From Candidatus Denitrolinea symbiosum (GTDB lineage Bacteria; Chloroflexota; Anaerolineae; Anaerolineales; Villigracilaceae): 64,000 bases of DNA. The stretch lies in contig BLAA01000001.1 in assembly GCA_017312345.1 (NCBI GenBank), forward strand, positions 1,302,001 to 1,366,000. The letters are read 5' to 3'. Below are positions 61,405 to 64,000 of the stretch, in pieces. A program made the position numbers and the translations under genes. The notes under the pieces are model-generated. The model made no database searches and had not been told where the DNA came from. It was given only the letters and a program-made list of their open reading frames with translations. Numbering within the stretch: position 1 is the stretch's first letter; each line of letters opens with the position of its first letter.

Positions 61405-62027
61405 TTTTCATCTCGCTTTCTTAGACACACAAAGAGCATCGGCACGCGGTGGCAGTACGCCTGCCACTGTTCGCCAAATTCGGCAGACAGGGCTTGCTCT
61501 TCCCGGCGGGCGCGCCGGAGAACGAACGGCGCAAAAAGGGCAAACAGGACTGTCGTCCAAGTTTTGTAGATTAGCAGACTGCCAAATGCGGCAACCATCA
61601 ACCCCAAGTACATCGGGTGGCGCACAATCGCATACGGTCCGCGAGTGACCAACTGATGATCGGCATACAACTGCGCGCCAAAGCCAGTTGAGACAAAGTA
61701 CATTTTTCCGAGCGCCAGCCGTCCCCACAAGACGAATGCCATGCCGGGAAAGTATAGGAGCGCACCGGCAACGAGAAACAGCGCGCGGATGTCAGGGGGG
61801 AGAGTCGGCAGCAGGGGTTTCCAGAAGATAACCGAAACGGCTAGAAAGAGCAATGTCATCAGCGCGTAAAATGCCGGGGAGCGCAACCAGCCTGCGGCGC
61901 GTCCGGCCGTTCTCCCAGTGGGGTGACGTGTCCCGCGCCAGATCCCGTAAAGGATGATTCCCAACGTCGTATACGCGATCATCCCACCGAACCAGCGAAG
62001 CAAAGTTTCGATCATTGCCAGGGTCAT
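61401..62027 (-). CDS. Isoprenylcysteine carboxyl methyltransferase-like membrane protein
   Basis: This 208-residue protein has several transmembrane segments and the ICMT/PEMT motif GPYAIVRHPMYLG, then EEQALSAEFGEQWQAYCHRV. Bacterial members methylate small membrane substrates that are mostly unidentified. Its ATG lies 15 bases from the P-type ATPase stop. Confidence 0.8.
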   Translation of the reverse strand: MTLAMIETLLRWFGGMIAYTTLGIILYGIWRGTRHPTGRTAGRAAGWLRSPAFYALMTLLFLAVSVIFWKPLLPTLPPDIRALFLVAGALLYFPGMAFVLWGRLALGKMYFVSTGFGAQLYADHQLVTRGPYAIVRHPMYLGLMVAAFGSLLIYKTWTTVLFALFAPFVLRRARREEQALSAEFGEQWQAYCHRVPMLFVCLRKRDEK

Positions 62028-62042
62028 TGATGCAGTTACCTT

Positions 62043-64000
62043 TCACGTAGACTGCTTATATCCCAACAATCTCAACGCATTTGCAACCACCACCAGCGTG
62101 CTGCCTTCGTGGAAAATGATGGCAATGCCGATGCTGACAATTCCCGTCAACGAGGTGATGACAAGCAAGGCGATCACGCCGAGCGAGATGAACAGGTTCT
62201 GCATGATGATATTTCGCGTGGCGCGTCCCAAGCCAACCGCAAATGGAAGTTTGGAAAGATCGTCGCCCATCAAGGCAACGTCGGCAGTTTCGAGAGCAAC
62301 ATCCGTTCCTGCGCCGCCCATGGCAATGCCCACGGTTGCATTTGCCAGCGCGGGCGCGTCGTTCACGCCGTCGCCGATCATGGCAACCTGTCCATATTCT
62401 TTTACAAGATCACGAATGACGATCAACTTGTCTTCGGGCATGAGGTCGGCGCGGTAGTCGGTGAGACCCACTTGTGCGGCAATGGCAGAGGCAGAGCGGA
62501 CATTATCGCCCGTCAGCATGATGGTGTGCTCCACGCCGATTTTCTTCAATGCGCTCATCGTTGACGCGGCTTCCTGACGCAATGTATCGGCAAGAGCAAT
62601 CAGCCCAATCGGAGTATTATTTTCAGCAACCCAAAACAATGTCTTGCCTGATCCTTGTAGAGATTGCGCTTTTTGAATCGCATCGGCGGCAAGCGTCACA
62701 CCCGCTTCATCCATCAACTTTTGATTGCCGATCCAAATCGTTTTGCCGTTCAAGATGGCGCGCAAGCCGCGACCCGTCAGCGATTCGACTTCGTCCATAA
62801 CGGAAACAGGCATACCCTGAGTCTGAGCCGAGCGGACAACTGCCTGCGCAAGCGGATGTGCGGATCGTGATTCCGCTCCCGCCGCGATGGATAGTAAATC
62901 CGCTTCCTTCCACCCCGAGGCTGGGAACACGACAACATCTGTTACCTCAGGCTTACCGTGAGTCACTGTGCCCGTTTTGTCGAAGGCGATGGCTTTGAGG
63001 CGACCGAGATTTTCGAGATGCGCGCCACCCTTGACCAGAACACCATTGCGCGCGGCTTGCGCCACACCCGCGAGAATGGTGGCAGGTGTGCCAAGCGCCA
63101 GGGCGCAAGGTGACGCGGCGACAAGGAGAGTCATCGCACGCAGGAATGATTCGCGGAACGGAAAGCCGAACAACGGCGGAAGGACGATGACCAATGCAGT
63201 GAGAATCAAAACCGCAGGGACAAAGACCCGTTCGAATTTTTCAACGGTTTGTTGGGTGGGCGATTTTTGCGCTTGTGCCTCTTCCACCATTTTCATCACG
63301 CGTGAGAGGGTGGAGTCTTTGGCAAGCCGTGTGACTTTTACTTCCAGAGCGCCTTCACCGTTGACCGTACTGGCAAATACCTGATCGCCAGCGACTTTAT
63401 CCACGGGAAGGGATTCACCTGTAACGGAAGATTGGTCAACGCCAGAATTTCCGTTGAGGATGATTCCATCCACGGGAATGCGCACGCCAGGACGGACGAT
63501 GACAACATCGTCAAGTTGCAAAGACTCAACGGGAAGTTCTTGTTCTTTACCGTCGCGTTTCACAAGAGCAGTCTTGGGCGCGAGGTCAGCGAGAGCACGG
63601 ACAGCGCGGCGGGCACGGTCGAGGGCACGTTCTTCGAGGGCATGACCAAGACTAAAGAGGAACAGCAACAATGCGCCTTCGGCAAACTCGCCGAGGAACG
63701 CCGCGCCGAGCGCCGCCATGACCATCAGCAGATCGGTATCGAAATGTCTTTCCTTGATGGCGTGCCAGGCGTGTTGTGAAATATCCCAACCACCGAAGAT
63801 GTAGGCGGTGATGTATAGGACTGTCGCGGCAATGACGGGCAATCCAAAGAAGGTTTGACCGAGCCAGCCAATCAGCACCAGCAATCCCGCCGTCAGACTG
63901 AATACGATTTCACGATTTTCCTTGTACCAACTTCGCAATCCTTCCACAGGGATTTCATATCCAAGCGAACGGACGCGCTTCTCAATGGCAGGGCGGTCTA
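62043..64000 (-). CDS. P1B-type heavy-metal ATPase, SPC subgroup (5' end outside the window)
   Basis: About 652 residues are visible. The frame is open to the window edge; GTG 63947 is internal and the last codons (GYEIP) look like the end of an HMA metal-binding domain. Motifs seen: VTGES, SPCALALGTP, DKTGTVTHGKPE, GDGVNDAPAL and HEGSTLVV. SPC with HEG(S)T defines the P1B-4 subgroup, associated with Co(II), Zn(II) or Fe(II) export, not the CPC copper type. Confidence 0.9.
   Translation of the reverse strand, partial: DRPAIEKRVRSLGYEIPVEGLRSWYKENREIVFSLTAGLLVLIGWLGQTFFGLPVIAATVLYITAYIFGGWDISQHAWHAIKERHFDTDLLMVMAALGAAFLGEFAEGALLLFLFSLGHALEERALDRARRAVRALADLAPKTALVKRDGKEQELPVESLQLDDVVIVRPGVRIPVDGIILNGNSGVDQSSVTGESLPVDKVAGDQVFASTVNGEGALEVKVTRLAKDSTLSRVMKMVEEAQAQKSPTQQTVEKFERVFVPAVLILTALVIVLPPLFGFPFRESFLRAMTLLVAASPCALALGTPATILAGVAQAARNGVLVKGGAHLENLGRLKAIAFDKTGTVTHGKPEVTDVVVFPASGWKEADLLSIAAGAESRSAHPLAQAVVRSAQTQGMPVSVMDEVESLTGRGLRAILNGKTIWIGNQKLMDEAGVTLAADAIQKAQSLQGSGKTLFWVAENNTPIGLIALADTLRQEAASTMSALKKIGVEHTIMLTGDNVRSASAIAAQVGLTDYRADLMPEDKLIVIRDLVKEYGQVAMIGDGVNDAPALANATVGIAMGGAGTDVALETADVALMGDDLSKLPFAVGLGRATRNIIMQNLFISLGVIALLVITSLTGIVSIGIAIIFHEGSTLVVVANALRLLGYKQST

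Noticed and set aside
1-64000. Integrase, transposase, relaxase, tRNA or rRNA genes
   Set aside because: None were recognised on either strand, so element ends and attachment sites cannot be placed.

Overview
The window looks like a mobile, defence-rich region of a Gram-negative-like bacterium, most plausibly Chloroflexota (Anaerolineae). This is inferred from three things: HEAT proteins with an N-terminus of the type NVEKLK..DVKGL.KALGYQKE, a Thr/Pro-rich secreted protein with TPT-like repeats, and DUF1156/DUF499 genes. No rRNA or tRNA was seen, so the assignment is not firm.

Layout. (1) 1-16.0 kb, + strand: a defence island. It holds the end of a very large sacsin-like protein, a DUF1156 DNA methylase, a DUF499 ATPase, then AT-rich single-gene cassettes (GmrSD-like DUF262 nuclease, membrane NACHT-like NTPase, unknown protein, broken AlbA_2 gene). 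A roughly 200-bp repeat that encodes the C-terminal tail of Eco57I/type IIG-like methylases separates the cassettes. (2) 16.0-19.8 kb, - strand: a bacterial ubiquitin-like system. It has a JAMM-E1 fusion, a cysteine-less E2-like protein, a single-domain ubiquitin-like protein and a lamin-tail-domain protein, and lies next to an XRE/ImmA regulatory pair. (3) 19.9-33.2 kb, - strand: an element-type replication/accessory operon. It carries a methylase-helicase fusion, about ten small proteins, RadC, a sliding clamp and a primase. Strong hairpins end 19-24 nt before five start codons. A + strand structured RNA with its own promoter and terminator lies opposite the operon leader. (4) 33.9-57.3 kb: a + strand secretion or conjugation operon with CpaB-, TadZ- and CpaF-like proteins, VirB4- and VirD4-like ATPases, tiny membrane proteins and a Thr/Pro-rich surface protein. 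It is interrupted at 40.2-50.2 kb by a - strand block containing a DnaE-type polymerase and a five-member radical-SAM/HEAT cassette. (5) 57.4-64 kb, - strand: two rhodanese proteins (one a candidate selenoprotein), copper-delivery proteins (PCuAC, Sco), YnfA, two methyltransferases and a P1B-4-type metal ATPase cut by the window edge.

The most interesting candidate system is at 43.4-50.2 kb. Two large HEAT-repeat proteins end in tails studded with His-X-Asp motifs (four and six) and share the C-terminus HTD(M/I)GIG(V/L)DFPL. They are translationally coupled to a maturase with two complete radical SAM/SPASM domains. This suggests a RiPP-like modification, perhaps His-X-Asp cyclophanes, carried on a HEAT scaffold. 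The methylase-tail repeats as cassette boundaries and the cysteine-less ubiquitin-like pathway are the next most notable. All functions are read from sequence and recalled family knowledge; no search was run.
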